64,000 nucleotides of DNA from Streptomyces panaciradicis (GCF_023516615.1 NZ_JAMGBF010000074.1:1-64000), one strand, 5' to 3'; shown: positions 1 to 8,225, counted from the first letter of the stretch. The notes: generated from the sequence alone by a model not told the origin. Numbers and translations are program-made.

Positions 1-76
1 CCGTGCGCCTGGGCCGCCCGCCGGGCTGCCGCCCGGCCGCCGGGGCCTGGGCCGGGGCCGGGGTCGAACGCCTCAT
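1..76 (-). CDS. possible 5' end of a protein gene running off the left edge
   Basis: An ATG at position 76 on the minus strand lies six bases after a GGGAGA ribosome-binding site. It opens a Pro/Ala/Arg-rich N-terminus (MRRSTPAPAQAPAAG...) that reads without a stop to the window edge, about 25 codons. An ArsR-operator-like site sits about 190 bp upstream (263-282), which would fit a promoter here. Too little is present to name a product. The basis is only the start signal and open frame, so this may be nothing. The remaining bases up to about 260 show no other convincing gene. Confidence 0.25.
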   Translation of the reverse strand, partial: MRRSTPAPAQAPAAGRQPGGRPRRT

Positions 77-262
77 CGCCCGTCTCCCGCTGCCGGGGGA
101 CACCGGCCGTACGGCTGCGTGTGCCCGCGCGGCCGCGGGTTTCGCCCCAGGGGTCGCTCAAGTCCCACTCCCTACGCTGTGGCCGACGCCAACCGTCCCG
201 GCGCGAACGACCGGGCGGCGGGCGACCGCCCCGCACGTCAGGGCGCACCCCACGGGTTGGAT

Positions 263-282
263 GATTGCGCAATATAGCAACC
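263..282. promoter_or_regulatory. ArsR-operator-like site 1 (weakest of three)
   Basis: The sequence GATTGCGCAATATAGCAACC is an unusually AT-rich island in very GC-rich DNA. It matches 13 of 20 positions of the better site in front of the sulP gene (3572-3591), keeping ATTGCG and GCAA at the two ends. It could serve a gene transcribed leftward out of the window. The assignment is by similarity only. Confidence 0.35.
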
Positions 283-418
283 GTTCCTGAGCCCGCCCGT
301 GTGCGGGATCACATCCCCGCCCGCGCGTTCGAGGCCCCGACCAGGACGGTTGGGCGACGCGACGGTGGGCGCGGGTGTCAGTGGACCCGGGGTGTGAGGG
401 ATGACCGGGCGGCGGACG

Positions 419-769
419 TCACGCCCGCGGCTTCGCCGCCCCCGGCGTGGCCCGCAGGTCCGCGAGGAGCTCGGCCTGCCCGGCCAGGACTCCCGAGAGG
501 ATCGTCCGCGCCACCCGCAGCAGCTCGGCCACCTCGGGACTGGTCAGGGAGTAGTAGACGGTCGAGCCCTCCTTACGGGTCACGACCAGGTTCGCCCGGC
601 GCAGCACGGCGAGCTGCTGGGACAGGTGCGCGGGTTCGATGCCCACCTCGGGCAGCATCTCCGCGACCGCGTGCTCGCGTTCGCTCAGCAGCTCCAGGAC
701 GCGGATGCGCGCCGGGTGACCGAGGGTTTTGAAGAACTCGGCCTTCAGCTGGTACAGCGGCGTACTCAC
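419..769 (-). CDS. ArsR-family winged-helix transcriptional regulator
   Basis: A 116-residue protein with the usual ArsR layout. An N-terminal helix carries FKTLGHPARIRVLELL (about residues 12-28), a recognition helix lies around EPAHLSQQLAVLRRANLV (45-62), and a wing carries TRKEGSTVYYSL (63-76). It contains no cysteine at all, so it cannot use the thiol metal or persulfide sensing sites known for many ArsR proteins, and its signal is unknown. The GTG start at 769 follows a GGAGA box. An AT-rich operator candidate lies 63 bp upstream (832-851), with a related one before the sulP gene at 3510, so I infer autoregulation and control of that operon. Family assignment is secure; ligand and targets are inference. 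Confidence 0.9.
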   Translation of the reverse strand: MSTPLYQLKAEFFKTLGHPARIRVLELLSEREHAVAEMLPEVGIEPAHLSQQLAVLRRANLVVTRKEGSTVYYSLTSPEVAELLRVARTILSGVLAGQAELLADLRATPGAAKPRA

Positions 770-831
770 CGTGCCGTCTCCTCCACCCGCACACCAGGCC
801 GGACCGCCGCGGCCGGCGGTACGACATCATC

Positions 832-851
832 AATTATCGACTTTAGCAATT
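832..851. promoter_or_regulatory. ArsR-operator-like site 2, upstream of arsR
   Basis: AATTATCGACTTTAGCAATT lies 63 bp before the ArsR gene. It shares the outer AATT and GCAATT blocks and a central CTTT with the site before sulP (3572-3591). Such AT-rich DNA stands out here. Likely an autoregulatory operator overlapping the arsR promoter. Confidence 0.55.
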
Positions 852-889
852 ACGCATTGTCATGTGAGGATCATGCCTGCCCGCTCCGC

Positions 890-1315
890 TCAGAGCGGCA
901 GGGTGATCCAGATGCTCTTGCCGCCGCCGTCGGCGTCGGGCCGGACGACCGCGGTGCCGTGCAGGGCGAGCAGGAGTTCCATGACGGTACCGAGGCCTCC
1001 CGCGCCGGCCCCGGTGACCGCCGCGTACAGCGCCGGCTGGTAGGGGTGACGGTCGTGGACGGCGAAGGCCAGGCAGTCCGCGCCCGCAGCGTATGTCACG
1101 GTCACCGTCGGGGAGAGCACGGCGGCGTGCCGGACACTGTTGGTGACCAGCTCGCTCAGGATCAGCAGGGCCGGGTCCACGGCGCGGTGCCGTAGCCCGA
1201 TCCCCCACTCGACCAGGGCCTGCTCGGCCGTCTCACGAGCCGCCCGGACGGCCGAGGGCGCGGTGGGCAGCGTGAGCACATGCCGGTGGGGAAGAGCCTG
1301 CGGTCGTGTGGGCAT
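890..1315 (-). CDS. RsbW-like ATP-binding protein (GHKL/HATPase_c, anti-sigma kinase family)
   Basis: A 141-residue single-domain GHKL ATPase. The N-box is SELVTNSVRHA (about residues 54-64), the G1 box is around VHDRHPYQPA (88-97), and the G2 box is GLGTVMELL (107-115). In Streptomyces this family includes anti-sigma-factor kinases and many orphans of unknown partner. The start (ATG at 1315) lies 3 bp after the stop of the preceding gene, so it is the third gene of the minus-strand operon sulP - flavin-binding protein - ATPase. No sigma factor or anti-anti-sigma gene adjoins it, so its partner is unknown, although the STAS domain of the upstream SulP is a distant relative of anti-sigma antagonists. 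Confidence 0.85.
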   Translation of the reverse strand: MPTRPQALPHRHVLTLPTAPSAVRAARETAEQALVEWGIGLRHRAVDPALLILSELVTNSVRHAAVLSPTVTVTYAAGADCLAFAVHDRHPYQPALYAAVTGAGAGGLGTVMELLLALHGTAVVRPDADGGGKSIWITLPL

Positions 1316-1318
1316 CCC

Positions 1319-1795
1319 TCACGCCTCCCCGCGCGCGACACGGAACCCGGTGACGGCCCGGGGGCGGATGCGCAGGATCGTGTCCTGCGGACCGGGGGTC
1401 CAGCCGCCGGGGGCACGCTGCCGGGTGCCGTCGGTGACGGCGGCGTCGGCGGCGGCGGTGGCGTCGTCGACGGTGGCGGTGACGACGTCGGCGGCGGCGT
1501 CGTCGGCGGTGGCGGTGACGACCTCGGCCGGACCGGAGACGGTGACCGTCCAGCCGGTGCCGGGCAGGGCGCGGCACTCCTCCACCTCGCAGGTGGCCGT
1601 CGCCGGCCCGTCGGTGGCCGGGCCGCATGTGCGCACGAGCAGGCGGCCGTCCGCCCACACCTGCGCGGCGGGCCGCAGCACGGTCAGGTACCGCTGCGTG
1701 TACACGAGCCGGCCCGGGCGGCCGCGCCGCAGGAGACACAGGGCCTCCGCGCCGGAGACCTCGACCGTCCGGAGCGTGGCGGGGGCGGTGCTCAT
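1319..1795 (-). CDS. pyridoxamine 5'-phosphate oxidase-like flavin/nucleotide-binding protein with an acidic low-complexity insert
   Basis: A 158-residue protein resembling the small FMN/F420-binding split-barrel proteins common in actinobacteria. The beta-barrel region runs from about residue 8 to 90 (LLRRGRPGRLVYTQRYLTVL; GRLLVRTCGP; GWTVTVSGPAEVV) and resumes at about 135-155 (ILRIRPRAVTGFRVA). Between them, residues 92-119 are a tandem Val/Thr/Ala/Asp duplication not expected in the family. The ATG at 1795 overlaps the sulP stop by four bases (ATGA), so translation is probably coupled. No enzymatic substrate can be read from the sequence. Confidence 0.75.
   Translation of the reverse strand: MSTAPATLRTVEVSGAEALCLLRRGRPGRLVYTQRYLTVLRPAAQVWADGRLLVRTCGPATDGPATATCEVEECRALPGTGWTVTVSGPAEVVTATADDAAADVVTATVDDATAAADAAVTDGTRQRAPGGWTPGPQDTILRIRPRAVTGFRVARGEA
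1439..1522. repeat. imperfect in-frame tandem duplication within the flavin-binding protein gene
   Basis: About 84 bp of near-pure gcc/gtc/gac codons encode VVTATADDAAAD followed by VVTATVDDATAAAD. The two copies keep frame and differ by one inserted codon pair. It looks like replication slippage in GC-rich DNA that added an acidic loop between two barrel strands. Confidence 0.7.
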
Positions 1796-3510
1796 CGCAG
1801 GGCCTCCTCCGTGGCGGTGCCCGAGGGCCGGGGCGGGGGCAGGACTCCGGTGGCCTCCAGGTGGTCGCGCGCCGCACGGATCGCCTCGGGCGTGGTGGCG
1901 TACTCCTGACCGTCGCGCCGGAGCAGGTCGAGGGCGCCGACGGACTCGAGGACCTGCAGCTGGCCGGCGCGTATACCGGAGGCGAGCACCACGATGCCCC
2001 GGCGCCGCAGCTTCTCCACCGCGTCCTTCAGCACCAGGGCGCCGGTCGCGTCCATCGTCGACACCCGGGACATACGGAGGATGACGACGCGGACGTCCGC
2101 GACCTCGGTCAGCTCCAGCAGGAAGCGGTGGGCCGCGGCGAAGAACAGGGGACCGTCGATGCGGTACGCCACGATGTGCTCGGCGAGCAGCGCGTGCTCC
2201 TCGTCGCTGTGGTCGCCGCGGTCCAGCGGCACCTGTTCGACCCGGGCCTGCCGGGCGACGGCGCGCAGGGCGAGGACACCCGCCACGGCGAGGCCGATGA
2301 TCACGGCGTAGACGAGGTCGAGGGCCAGGGTCGCGACGGCGGTCAGGACGAGGATCAGCGCGTCCGAGCGCGTCGCCCTCGCCATGGCCCGCAGCGAGCC
2401 GACCTCGACCATGCGGATCGCGGTGGCCAGCAGGACGCCGGCGAGCGCGGCCAGCGGAATCCTCGACACCAGGGGCGCGGCCGCGAGGACGATCAGGGCG
2501 AGGACGGCGGCGTGCACGAGGGAGGCGAGGCGGGAACTCGCGCCCGTGCGGACGTTGACCGCGGTACGGGCTATGGCGCCGGTCGCCGGGACCCCGCCGA
2601 ACAGGGGCGCCGCGATGTTCGCCAGCCCCTGTCCGAACAGTTCCCGGTCCGGGTCGTGCCGCTGGCCCACCGTCATCGCGTCGGCGACCGAGGCCGACAG
2701 CAGTGACTCCAGGGCCGCCAGGGCGGCGACGGCCACCGCGGGCGCGACCAGGGTGCCGAGCGAGCCGAGGTCGAGGAAGGACAGGGACGGCATCGGCAGT
2801 CCGGACGGCAGGTCGCCGATCGGCTTCGCCGCGTCCAGGTGCGCCAGCTGGGCCACGGCCGTGGCGGCGATCACGGCGACGATCGAGAACGGCACGGCCG
2901 GCCGCCACCGCGCCCCCAGCAGCATCACCGCGGCCACGCCGACCGCGAGGCCGGCCGCCGTCCAGTTCGGGGACCGGACGAACTCCTCGGCGGCCCGCCA
3001 GGCCACCACCAGCACCCGGTCGCCCTCCGGCTTGGGCACGCCGAGCGCGTTCGGGAGCTGCTGCAGGCCGATCACGCAGGCGATGCCGAGGGTGAAGCCC
3101 TCGACGACCGGGGCGGGCACGTACTGCATGTAGCGGCCGGCGCGCAGCACCGCCAGGCCGACCAGCAGGACGCCCGCCATCAGGCCGACGGTGAGCACGC
3201 CCCCCGGGCCATACCGGCCCACGATCGGCACCAGGACCACCGTCATGGCGCCGGTCGGGCCGGAGACCTGCAGGTTGGACCCGCCGAACACCGCGGCGAC
3301 GGCGCCCGCGACCACGGCGGTCGCCAGTCCCGCCGCGGCGCCGAGTCCGGAGGAGACGCCGAAACCGAGCGCGAGCGGCAGGGCGACGATGGCCACGGTG
3401 AGACCGGCGAGCAGGTCCCGGCGCGGATCCCGTCGTACCTGCGCGAGATCGGTGCGGGAGGGCAGCAACGACAGGAGGCGGGCGGCCGCCCGGCGGATCG
3501 TGGTGGTCAT
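1792..3510 (-). CDS. SulP-family inorganic anion transporter with C-terminal STAS domain
   Basis: A 572-residue SLC26/SulP permease. An N-terminal membrane domain of about 10-14 hydrophobic segments spans residues 30-420 and includes the family signature region around FGGSNLQVSGPTGAMTVVL (75-95). A STAS domain follows at about residues 440-545 (IDGPLFFAAAHRFLLEL; VSTMDATGALVL). Family members move sulfate, bicarbonate or other anions; no carbonic anhydrase is adjacent, and the substrate cannot be read off. It heads an operon with the flavin-binding protein (4-bp overlap) and the RsbW-like ATPase. A near-perfect inverted repeat 61 bp upstream (3571-3592) resembles the site before the ArsR gene, which suggests control by that regulator. 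Confidence 0.93.
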   Translation of the reverse strand: MTTTIRRAAARLLSLLPSRTDLAQVRRDPRRDLLAGLTVAIVALPLALGFGVSSGLGAAAGLATAVVAGAVAAVFGGSNLQVSGPTGAMTVVLVPIVGRYGPGGVLTVGLMAGVLLVGLAVLRAGRYMQYVPAPVVEGFTLGIACVIGLQQLPNALGVPKPEGDRVLVVAWRAAEEFVRSPNWTAAGLAVGVAAVMLLGARWRPAVPFSIVAVIAATAVAQLAHLDAAKPIGDLPSGLPMPSLSFLDLGSLGTLVAPAVAVAALAALESLLSASVADAMTVGQRHDPDRELFGQGLANIAAPLFGGVPATGAIARTAVNVRTGASSRLASLVHAAVLALIVLAAAPLVSRIPLAALAGVLLATAIRMVEVGSLRAMARATRSDALILVLTAVATLALDLVYAVIIGLAVAGVLALRAVARQARVEQVPLDRGDHSDEEHALLAEHIVAYRIDGPLFFAAAHRFLLELTEVADVRVVILRMSRVSTMDATGALVLKDAVEKLRRRGIVVLASGIRAGQLQVLESVGALDLLRRDGQEYATTPEAIRAARDHLEATGVLPPPRPSGTATEEALR

Positions 3511-3570
3511 CGGGTGACGCCCTCGGCTTCCCTGGCATTACTTGCGAGCACAGCCATGACAGCATCTAAC

Positions 3571-3592
3571 GAATTGCGAAACTTTGCAATTC
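3571..3592. promoter_or_regulatory. ArsR-operator-like site 3, upstream of sulP (strongest)
   Basis: A perfect inverted repeat with 7-bp arms GAATTGC and GCAATTC and an 8-bp AT-rich centre, ending 61 bp before the sulP ATG. The core AATTGCGAAACTTTGCAATT resembles the site before arsR. Size and symmetry fit a dimeric winged-helix repressor. Confidence 0.6.
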
Positions 3593-3752
3593 AGCATCTG
3601 TCATCGAGAGGGCACAGGCGGGCGACGGGAGGGCCAACCGGCCGCCGGGTGAGGCCTGTTGGACCGGCATCCGAGCGGCGGAGCCGGTCCCATGATGGCG
3701 AGCACGGCCCCGGGCGCTGCCCGTGGCGCGTCACCGAGGAGGGAACCGGATC

Positions 3753-5126
3753 ATGACCGACACCGGAGCGCTGCTGGCCGAGGTGGTGGGGGCGGAGCAC
3801 GTCCTGAGCGGGGAGGGTGTGCCGGCGGAGTACGGACACGACGAGTCGCTGACCGCCGTGGCCCGCACGCCCGCGTACCTGGTGCGGCCCGCCACGGCGG
3901 ACGAGGTGTCGGAGGTGATGTCGCTCGCCGCGGCGCGGCGGATCGCGGTGACCGCCCGCGGGTCGGGGACCGGGCTGTGCGGGGCGTGCGTGCCGCGCGC
4001 CGACGGGATCGTCGTCTCCTTCGAGCGGATGAACCGGATCGTCGAGATCGACACCGACAACCACGTCGCCGTCGCCCAGGCCGGCGTGACCCTGGCCGAA
4101 CTCGACGAGCGGACCGCCGCGGCCGGGCTGTGCTACCCCGTGCGCCCCGGCGAGCAGGGCGCCTCGGTCGGCGGGACCGTCAACACCAACGCCGGCGGCA
4201 TGCACGCCGTCCGGCACGGTGTGACCCGGCACCATGTCCTCGGCGTCGAGGCCGTCCTCGCCTCCGGCGAGATCGTGCGCAGCGGCGGCCGGTACGTGAA
4301 GACCAGTACCGGCTACGACCTGACGCAGCTCCTCGTGGGTTCGGAGGGCACGCTGGCCCTGGTGACCGAGGCGGTCCTGCGGCTGCGCCCGCGGGCCGAG
4401 CACCGTGCGACGGTGCTGGCGCCGTTCGCCTCGGCCGAGGAGGTCTCGCGGGCGGTGCCGCGGCTGCTGGCCGGGGGCGTGGATCCGCTGGCCCTGGAGT
4501 ACGTCGACATGCTCACCATGGCGGCCATGACGGAGCGGCAGGAGCTGGCCCTCGGCATTCCCGGGCAGGTCCGCCGCACCGCCCTGGGATATCTCGTCGT
4601 GGTCCTGGAGGAGCGCTTCGCCGAGCGGCTGGAGGCGGACGTGGAGCGGCTGGGCGAGCAGTTGCTCGGGCTGGGCGCGGCCGACGTCTACGTGCTGCCC
4701 GCGGCCGCCGCGCGGGATCTGATGGAGGCCCGCGAGCGGGCGTTCTGGGCGTCGAAGGCGGCCGGCGCGGACGAGGTCGTGGACATCGTCGTCCCCCGGG
4801 CCGCGCTGCCGAGGCTGTTCGCCGCGGCGGACGCCATCGCCCGGGACAGCGCCTCGATCATCACCGGCTGCGGGCACGCCGGCGACGGCAATGTGCACCT
4901 GGCTGTCTTCCAGCCGGACCCCGTGCGGCGCGAGGGGGTGCTGCGCGGGCTGTTCCGGGCCGGTGCGGACCTGGGTGGCGCGATCTCCGGCGAGCACGGC
5001 ATCGGGACGACGAAGAAGAGGTACTTCCTCGAACTGGAGGACCCGGCCAAGGTGGAGCTGATGCGCCGCGTCAAGCACGCCTTCGACCCCGACGGCATCC
5101 TCAACCCGGGGATCCTCTTCGACTGA
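3753..5126 (+). CDS. FAD-binding oxidase, GlcD / D-2-hydroxyacid dehydrogenase family
   Basis: A 457-residue flavoenzyme of the vanillyl-alcohol-oxidase fold. The FAD-binding PCMH domain spans about residues 35-210 (LVRPATADEVSEVM; TARGSGTGLCGACVPR; GEQGASVGGTVNTNAGG). The C-terminal FAD-oxidase domain carries the glycolate-oxidase motifs CGHAGDGNVH (about 380) and SGEHGIGTTKK (about 420). Relatives oxidise 2-hydroxyacids such as glycolate or D-lactate to 2-oxoacids. The ATG at 3753 follows a GAGGGAACC box; an ATG 30 bp upstream lacks one. It is followed after a short gap by a ThDP enzyme gene, so the product oxoacid may pass straight to a decarboxylase. Substrate is unassigned. Confidence 0.9.
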   Translation: MTDTGALLAEVVGAEHVLSGEGVPAEYGHDESLTAVARTPAYLVRPATADEVSEVMSLAAARRIAVTARGSGTGLCGACVPRADGIVVSFERMNRIVEIDTDNHVAVAQAGVTLAELDERTAAAGLCYPVRPGEQGASVGGTVNTNAGGMHAVRHGVTRHHVLGVEAVLASGEIVRSGGRYVKTSTGYDLTQLLVGSEGTLALVTEAVLRLRPRAEHRATVLAPFASAEEVSRAVPRLLAGGVDPLALEYVDMLTMAAMTERQELALGIPGQVRRTALGYLVVVLEERFAERLEADVERLGEQLLGLGAADVYVLPAAAARDLMEARERAFWASKAAGADEVVDIVVPRAALPRLFAAADAIARDSASIITGCGHAGDGNVHLAVFQPDPVRREGVLRGLFRAGADLGGAISGEHGIGTTKKRYFLELEDPAKVELMRRVKHAFDPDGILNPGILFD

Positions 5127-5148
5127 CCGCGTGAAAGGCCGAATCACC

Positions 5149-6702
5149 GTGAACGGTGCCCATGCCGTGGCCCGCACCCTGCTGGAGTGCGGTGTCGAGA
5201 TCTGCTTCGCCAACCCCGGCACCTCCGAACTGCACTTCGTGGCCGCCCTGGACGACGAACCCGCCCTGCGGGCCGTGCCGTGCCTGTTCGAGGGGGTGGC
5301 CACCGGCGCGGCCGACGGCTGGGGCAGGATGACGGGCCGGCCGGCGGCCACCCTGCTGCACCTGGGGCCCGGCCTGGGCAACGGCCTGGCCAACCTGCAC
5401 AACGCCCGCCGCGCGAACACCCCGCTGGTCAACCTGATCGGCGACCACGCCCTGTTCCACAAGAAGTACGACGCCCCGCTGGAGTCGGACGTCGACGCCC
5501 TGGCCGGGACCGTGTCCGGCTGGGTGCGCCGCTGCGAGGACCCGGCGACGGCCGGCAGCGACGTGGCCGAGGCGGTGGCCGCCGCCACCGGCGCCCCCGG
5601 GCAGGTGGCCACGGTGATCCTGCCCGCCGACGTGTCCTGGTCGGACGGTGCACGGCCCGCACCGCGCGGGGGCGCCCGGCCGCCCGCCGCCGTACCCGAG
5701 CAGACGATCGTGGAGGTGGCGCAGGCGCTGCGCGGCGGCGAGCCGGCCGCGATCCTGCTGGGCGGACCCGCCACCCGCGAACCGGCGTTGCGGGCGGCCG
5801 CCCGGATCGCCGCCGCCACCGGCGCCCGGCTGCTGTGCGAGACCTTCCCGGCCCGCCTGGAGCGCGGTGCGGGTCTGCCGTCCGTGGAGCGGCTGGGCTA
5901 TCTCGCCGAGGGGGCGATGGCGCAGCTGCGCGACGTGCGGCACCTGGTGCTGGCCGGCGCCCGAGCGCCGGTGTCGTTCTTCGCCCATCCCGGCCTGCCG
6001 GGTGCGCTCGCGCCCGACGACTGCCGTATCCACACACTGGCGACGGCCGCCGACGACGCGGCCGGGGCACTGGGCCGGCTGGCCGACACGGTGGCGGCGG
6101 GGATCGTGCCGGTGGTGCAGGCCGCGGAGCGTCCCGAGGCGCCCTCGGGTGCGCTGACCGCCGAGAGCGCGGCGGCGGCCGTCGGCGCCCTGCTGCCGGA
6201 GGGCGCGATCGTGGTCGACGAGGCGAACACCTCCGGTCTCTGGCTGCCCGGCGCCACCGCGGGCGCACCCCGGCACGACTGGCTGACCCTCACCGGCGGC
6301 GCCATCGGCCAGGGCCTGCCGCTCGCCGCGGGCGCCGCGCTCGCCTGCCCGGACCGGCCGGTGCTGTGCCTGGAGGCCGACGGCAGCGCGATGTACACGG
6401 TCTCCGCGCTGTGGACCCATGCCCGCGAGCACCTGGACATCACGACGGTGGTCTTCGCCAACAGCGCGTACGCGATCCTGGGCATGGAGTCCCAGCGGCT
6501 CGGCATGAGCGCGGACGGGCCGGCCCGCCGCGATCTGCTCGACCTGTCCCGTCCCCGCATCGACTTCGTCGCGCTGGCCCGGGGCATGGGCGTGCCCGCC
6601 ACCCGGGCGACGACCGCCGAGGACTTCACCGCCCAACTGCGCTCGGCACTCGCCGAACCCGGTCCGCACCTCATCGAGGCGGACGTCCCCCCGCTGTTCT
6701 GA
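5149..6702 (+). CDS. thiamine-diphosphate-dependent enzyme, acetolactate synthase / benzoylformate decarboxylase-like
   Basis: A protein of about 517 residues with the three-domain ThDP fold. The N-terminal pyrimidine-binding domain has CFANPGTSELHF and the catalytic Glu in LFEGVATGAADG. The C-terminal diphosphate-binding domain has the metal motif EADGSAMY ending in the Asn of VFANSAYAIL. True acetolactate synthases are longer and paired with a regulatory subunit, which is absent here, so a 2-oxoacid decarboxylase or lyase role is more likely. I chose GTG 5149, ten bases after a GAAAGG box; GTG 5131 in the same frame is the alternative. It lies directly behind the alpha-hydroxyacid oxidase gene, an arrangement like mandelate dehydrogenase plus benzoylformate decarboxylase. 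Confidence 0.85.
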   Translation: MNGAHAVARTLLECGVEICFANPGTSELHFVAALDDEPALRAVPCLFEGVATGAADGWGRMTGRPAATLLHLGPGLGNGLANLHNARRANTPLVNLIGDHALFHKKYDAPLESDVDALAGTVSGWVRRCEDPATAGSDVAEAVAAATGAPGQVATVILPADVSWSDGARPAPRGGARPPAAVPEQTIVEVAQALRGGEPAAILLGGPATREPALRAAARIAAATGARLLCETFPARLERGAGLPSVERLGYLAEGAMAQLRDVRHLVLAGARAPVSFFAHPGLPGALAPDDCRIHTLATAADDAAGALGRLADTVAAGIVPVVQAAERPEAPSGALTAESAAAAVGALLPEGAIVVDEANTSGLWLPGATAGAPRHDWLTLTGGAIGQGLPLAAGAALACPDRPVLCLEADGSAMYTVSALWTHAREHLDITTVVFANSAYAILGMESQRLGMSADGPARRDLLDLSRPRIDFVALARGMGVPATRATTAEDFTAQLRSALAEPGPHLIEADVPPLF

Positions 6703-6805
6703 GCCAACTCCCCGTCGACTCAACTCCCCTGCCTTCAGGCGGCGTTGACACCCGGGCCGATCCGCGAAACGGTGATGACCCCGTCGGCCCGCCCGGAGGT
6801 CCGCC

Positions 6806-7978
6806 ATGGCTCCGCCGCCCGCACCCTCGTCCGACACCGGCCTCGTGGCACGCCTGCGGGACCTCGCCCCCTTCGTCCGCGAGCACGCGCTGCGCGCGGA
6901 GCAGGAGCGGCGGGTGCCGGACGAGGTGGTCGCGGCCCTCACGGAGACCGGGGTGTACCGGATGAACGTGCCCCGGCGGTACGGCGGTTACCAGACGGCG
7001 CCGCACACCCAGGTCGAGGCCCTCGCCGAGATCGCCGCCGCCTGCGGCTCGACCGCGTTCGCCACGCTGATCCAGGCGGGCTGCGCCTTCATCGCGGCGC
7101 TCTTCCCCGACGAGGCGCAGGACGAGATCTTCACCGGTCCCGACGTACGGGTCGGCGGCACCCTCGTCCCGGACGCCACCGCGAAGGCCACGGACGGGGG
7201 TTACCTGGTCGACGGCACCTCCGCCTTCGCCACCGGCTGCCGGCACGCCGACTGGCATCTGCTCACCGCCCGGGTGGAGACCGAGGACGGGCCGCCGCAG
7301 GCGCTGTGGACCGCCGTACCGATGTCGGAGCTGGAGATCCTCGACGACTGGTACGTCTCCGGACTGGCCGGCAGCGGCAGCAACAGTGTCGTCGCGCGGG
7401 ACGTCTTCGTGCTGGCCCACCGTGTGCTGCCCGTCGGCCCGCTGCTCGCCGGGGAGTTCCCCTCGAAGAGCAACGCCGACGACCCGTTCTACCAGGTGCC
7501 CGTCCTGCTGATGTTCTGCGTGTGGACCGCGCCGCACGCGCTCGGCCTGGCGAGGGGCGCGCTCGCGGAGTTCACCGGACGCATCCACCGCCGGGGCATC
7601 ACGTACACGTTGCACACGCGGCAGCACGAGGCCGGCGTGACGCATCTGCAGGCCGCCGAGGCGGCGATGAAGATCTCCTGCGCCGAACTGCTGGCGCGGG
7701 ACCTCGTCGCCCGCGTCGAGGCCGGCGGGCCGTACCCGCGGCGGGACCGCGCCCGGGTCCGGGCACAGACGGGGTACGTGGCACGGTTGTGCAAGGAGGC
7801 GGTGGACCTGATCGCGTCCGCCTCCGGGGCGTCGTCCCTGCACCGGGAGGTGCCCGTCCAGCGGGCGGTGCGCGACGTGCAGGCGCTGAACCTGCACGCG
7901 TTCGTCAATCCGACGACCAATCTGGAGTTGTACGGCCGGGTGCTGTCGGGGCTCGACCCGGGCACGCCGTTCCTGTGA
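6806..7978 (+). CDS. flavin-dependent monooxygenase oxygenase component, acyl-CoA dehydrogenase fold (HsaA/HpaB group)
   Basis: A 390-residue protein with the acyl-CoA-dehydrogenase fold used by group D two-component hydroxylases. The N-terminal helical domain has RRVPDEVVAALTETGVYRMNVPRRYGG (in part, about residues 35-60). The middle domain has GGTLVPDATA (about 112-121) and a serine/alanine-rich FAFATG-like segment. The C-terminal helical domain includes SASGASSLHREVPVQRAVRD (345-364), as in steroid or phenol hydroxylases and dibenzothiophene-type enzymes. It lacks the catalytic Glu context of true acyl-CoA dehydrogenases as far as I can judge. No flavin reductase gene adjoins it, so reduced flavin must come from elsewhere. 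It lies about 100 bp after the ThDP gene on the same strand and probably belongs to the same pathway. Confidence 0.8.
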   Translation: MAPPPAPSSDTGLVARLRDLAPFVREHALRAEQERRVPDEVVAALTETGVYRMNVPRRYGGYQTAPHTQVEALAEIAAACGSTAFATLIQAGCAFIAALFPDEAQDEIFTGPDVRVGGTLVPDATAKATDGGYLVDGTSAFATGCRHADWHLLTARVETEDGPPQALWTAVPMSELEILDDWYVSGLAGSGSNSVVARDVFVLAHRVLPVGPLLAGEFPSKSNADDPFYQVPVLLMFCVWTAPHALGLARGALAEFTGRIHRRGITYTLHTRQHEAGVTHLQAAEAAMKISCAELLARDLVARVEAGGPYPRRDRARVRAQTGYVARLCKEAVDLIASASGASSLHREVPVQRAVRDVQALNLHAFVNPTTNLELYGRVLSGLDPGTPFL

Positions 7979-8225
7979 GCGGCGGGCCGTCGCGGCGGCC
8001 GTCTCCTACGGGGCGGCGGCGGGGCCGAAGCCGCTGAGCTGCCGGAATTCCCCCGCGGTCGGCGTCGAGCCAGGCCAGTTGGTAGTGCTCCTCGGGGAAC
8101 GTCGTGATGACCCGGTCCCTCTCCTTCGTGTCGCACACCCCCTGCCGCAGCTCCTCCACCTCGACGCGGATCCTGGCCCGGCAGCCGATCAGCCCGGCGA
8201 TCACCTCGACCTTCGCGGGGGCCAC
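7905..8225 (-). pseudogene. possible decayed or hypothetical gene in a gene-poor stretch
   Basis: From a GTG at 8225 the minus strand encodes about 60 residues of protein-like composition (for example KVEVIAGLIGCRARIRVEVE, then TTFPEEHYQLAWLDAD). It then becomes low-complexity Arg/Pro/Gly and runs antisense into the 3' end of the monooxygenase gene. No clear ribosome-binding site precedes the GTG. I do not recognise the family. It could be the start of a small protein gene whose 3' part has been lost or frameshifted. The rest of 7979-8360 shows nothing further. Confidence 0.25.

Noticed and set aside
1319-3565. A 748-codon frame covering both the flavin-binding protein and sulP
   Set aside because: The upstream part is Arg/Gly/Pro-rich shadow sequence; the SulP protein in the other frame is clearly the real product.
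5131-5148. GTG 5131 as start of the ThDP enzyme
   Set aside because: GTG 5149 has a GAAAGG box at correct spacing and gives the usual family N-terminus; 5131 would place that box inside the coding sequence.
5149-6702. Biosynthetic acetolactate synthase large subunit (ilvB)
   Set aside because: It is shorter than IlvB, has no small subunit or ilvC next to it, and sits in a catabolic flavoenzyme run.
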